Shown: positions 5,235 through 6,343 of the stretch, piece after piece
Layout: the number at the start of each line of letters is the position of its first letter
Position numbering within the stretch: position 1 is the first letter of the stretch
DNA from: Desulfobacterales bacterium
GTDB taxonomy: Bacteria > Desulfobacterota > Desulfobacteria > Desulfobacterales > UBA11574
NCBI GenBank assembly: GCA_030145595.1
Contig: JAQYVG010000198.1
Location: forward strand, 1 to 6,343
Length of the DNA: 6,343 bases
Direction of reading: 5' to 3'
The notes under the pieces: model-generated
Told to the model about the DNA's origin: nothing
What the model saw: the letters and a program-made list of their open reading frames with translations, nothing else
The model's database searches: none
Position numbers and translations under genes: made by a program

Positions 5235-6227
5235 ATGAAGAAAGTATTTATTATTTTGGTACTTGTTCTAACCGTCGGCACTTTAACTATTTACAACGCA
5301 TCAATTGCAGCGGCAAAAGCCTCAAAGGGGGAATTGGTATTAATTTCTCAAAAGGTAAAGTCTGCACCTGCCGATGCCGGCAGTTCTGAATGGAACAAGG
5401 CCAAGCAAGCCAACATTATTCTTACCGGGGCGGGAAGCGTTGAAGGCAATATAATTCCCCTGAAGGTAAGATCTGTCCACACAAAGGATGAAATATTCTT
5501 CCTTTTTCAGTGGTATGATTACAATAAAAGTATGAATAAAAAGAAGTGGAAATATACCGGCGGCAAATGGGTCAAACAAAAGGGGGACGAGGATAGGCTC
5601 GGTGTGGTCTGGGAAATAAATCGGGTGGACAAGTTTGCTAACAAAGGTTGCGCGGTATTGTGCCACAATGAATCCAAGAATGAAAAAGAGTGGTTTTATG
5701 CCGTAAGTTCAAAAAGGGAAAAGGCCGATCTCTGGCACTGGAAGGCCGTCCGGTCAAATCCCGTGGGATATACCGAGGACACTTATGTAACTACAAACCC
5801 AAGCAAAGAGCCTGAAGCAGGGAGAATAAGAGATGCAGGTTCAGGTAAAGCTAAAGGCAACAGCACCAAAGATAAATCGGGCCCGGCATATATGCAGGAT
5901 CCTTCTAAGTCGGTATCCATTCCGGGTTCCTTACTTGTTGCACATGCAGTTGAAATAAAGGGTTCTGCGACGTTCAAGGAGGGAGATGAGATTCCCGGTT
6001 ATATGCTTAATACGAGCTGGACAGGCAGCTTTGCAGATTTGAAAACAAAAGGTGTCTGGAAAGACGGGAAATGGACCGTCATGATATCAAGAAAACTTAA
6101 AACCGGTAACGACGACGACGTTCAATATAACACCAGAAAGAAGTACCCCTTTGCCATTGCGGTATTTGACAATGCCCATGAACACAACAGCTACAATTCA
6201 GAGCCGTTGAAACTGCAATTCAAATAA
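5235..6227 (+). CDS. Secreted EB_dh-family haem-binding protein with a CX3CH motif
   Basis: A 330-residue exported protein resembling the ethylbenzene-dehydrogenase gamma/cytochrome c-552 haem-binding family (EB_dh). A Sec signal peptide spans about 1-27, ending ASIAAA before KAS. Family-like features are the strand-rich N-terminal half with FFLFQWYDY (88-96) and WEIN (126-129), DLWHWKA (165-171), and a C-terminal WTVMISRKLKTGNDDD (280-295) followed by YPFAIAVFDN. Cys139, Cys143 and His144 form CAVLCH, a CX3CH variant of the c-type haem motif, absent from EbdC, whose haem b is held by Met and Lys. A linker rich in Gly, Lys and Ser (about 195-220) separates the halves. Classical family members are electron-transfer subunits of type II DMSO-reductase-family enzymes; here the neighbours are a quinol complex, so a role as its periplasmic electron acceptor is inferred. 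AAGGAGGT 4 nt upstream fixes ATG5235. Confidence 0.85.
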   Translation: MKKVFIILVLVLTVGTLTIYNASIAAAKASKGELVLISQKVKSAPADAGSSEWNKAKQANIILTGAGSVEGNIIPLKVRSVHTKDEIFFLFQWYDYNKSMNKKKWKYTGGKWVKQKGDEDRLGVVWEINRVDKFANKGCAVLCHNESKNEKEWFYAVSSKREKADLWHWKAVRSNPVGYTEDTYVTTNPSKEPEAGRIRDAGSGKAKGNSTKDKSGPAYMQDPSKSVSIPGSLLVAHAVEIKGSATFKEGDEIPGYMLNTSWTGSFADLKTKGVWKDGKWTVMISRKLKTGNDDDVQYNTRKKYPFAIAVFDNAHEHNSYNSEPLKLQFK

Positions 6228-6343
6228 AGACGACCTTCATCAATTGAGGATGCAGCCGGGGGGGCCTGTTTCATTAAAGCACAGAAAACTAGGCCTTTCA
6301 GGCTATGATTCGTTACTGGGGTGCTGTTGCCTTGCTCCGCTTC
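6228..6343. other. Downstream region, nothing firm
   Basis: The 116 bp after the EB_dh-type gene contain a run of seven G (6258-6264), GGCCT/AGGCC inverted arms (6263-6267, 6291-6295) and a short GCCT-TTC-AGGC hairpin (6293-6303). None is followed by a T-run, so I do not call a terminator. An open frame from ATG6305 runs off the end but has only 13 codons. Confidence 0.4.

Noticed and set aside
5340..5666. 108-codon minus-strand frame in the EB_dh-type gene
   Set aside because: It is antisense to a gene with signal peptide, strong ribosome-binding site and family motifs; no independent support.
6263..6303. Rho-independent terminator after the EB_dh-type gene
   Set aside because: The possible stems are only 4-5 bp and no T-run follows.
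6305..6343. Partial gene starting at ATG6305
   Set aside because: Only 13 codons are visible and there is no properly spaced ribosome-binding site.

Overview
The window looks like chromosomal DNA of an anaerobic, respiring bacterium, most likely a Desulfobacterota (Desulfobacterales-like) sediment organism. That placement is inference. It rests on a split, b6f-type quinol complex without cytochrome f or c1, a membrane iron-sulfur electron-transfer protein, an ethylbenzene-dehydrogenase-type haem protein and a degenerate TGAACC heptamer/octamer repeat of a kind I associate with such genomes. All supported genes lie on the + strand.

Layout. Positions 22-170 hold a degenerate tandem repeat that runs into the 5' end of the first gene. 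Positions 148-2115 encode a fusion of a periplasmic CuA-type cupredoxin domain (cytochrome oxidase subunit II-like) with a NapH/NosR-like multi-TM polyferredoxin. A small hypothetical gene follows (2133-2348). Next comes a compact metal-response unit: a textbook MerR-type promoter (19-bp spacer, perfect dyad with GTAC-N4-GTAC core), a MerR regulator with the three cysteines of Hg(II)/Pb(II) sensors (2478-2876), and a small thioredoxin-fold protein with three cysteine pairs (2970-3239). A 306-bp non-coding gap (3240-3545) holds a small terminator-like hairpin and a 98-nt imperfect palindrome.

The right half is a respiratory operon: Rieske protein (3546-4055), cytochrome b6 (4048-4701, 8-bp overlap), subunit IV (4722-5138), then, after 96 bp, a secreted EB_dh-family haem protein carrying a CX3CH motif (5235-6227).

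How the genes may work together. Rieske, b6 and subunit IV form the core of a quinol-oxidising Q-cycle complex; b6 keeps all four haem b histidines and the cysteine that anchors haem ci/cn in b6f. The EB_dh-type protein is the only periplasmic haem protein in the operon and is a candidate electron acceptor or shuttle in place of cytochrome f/c1. The CuA-polyferredoxin fusion is a separate electron conduit linking cytoplasmic Fe-S clusters, across the membrane, to a periplasmic copper site. The MerR/thioredoxin pair between them resembles a mercury-response switch whose local target is a multi-thiol protein; no merA, merT or merP lies in this window. Terminal oxidoreductases that would use these electrons are not visible.
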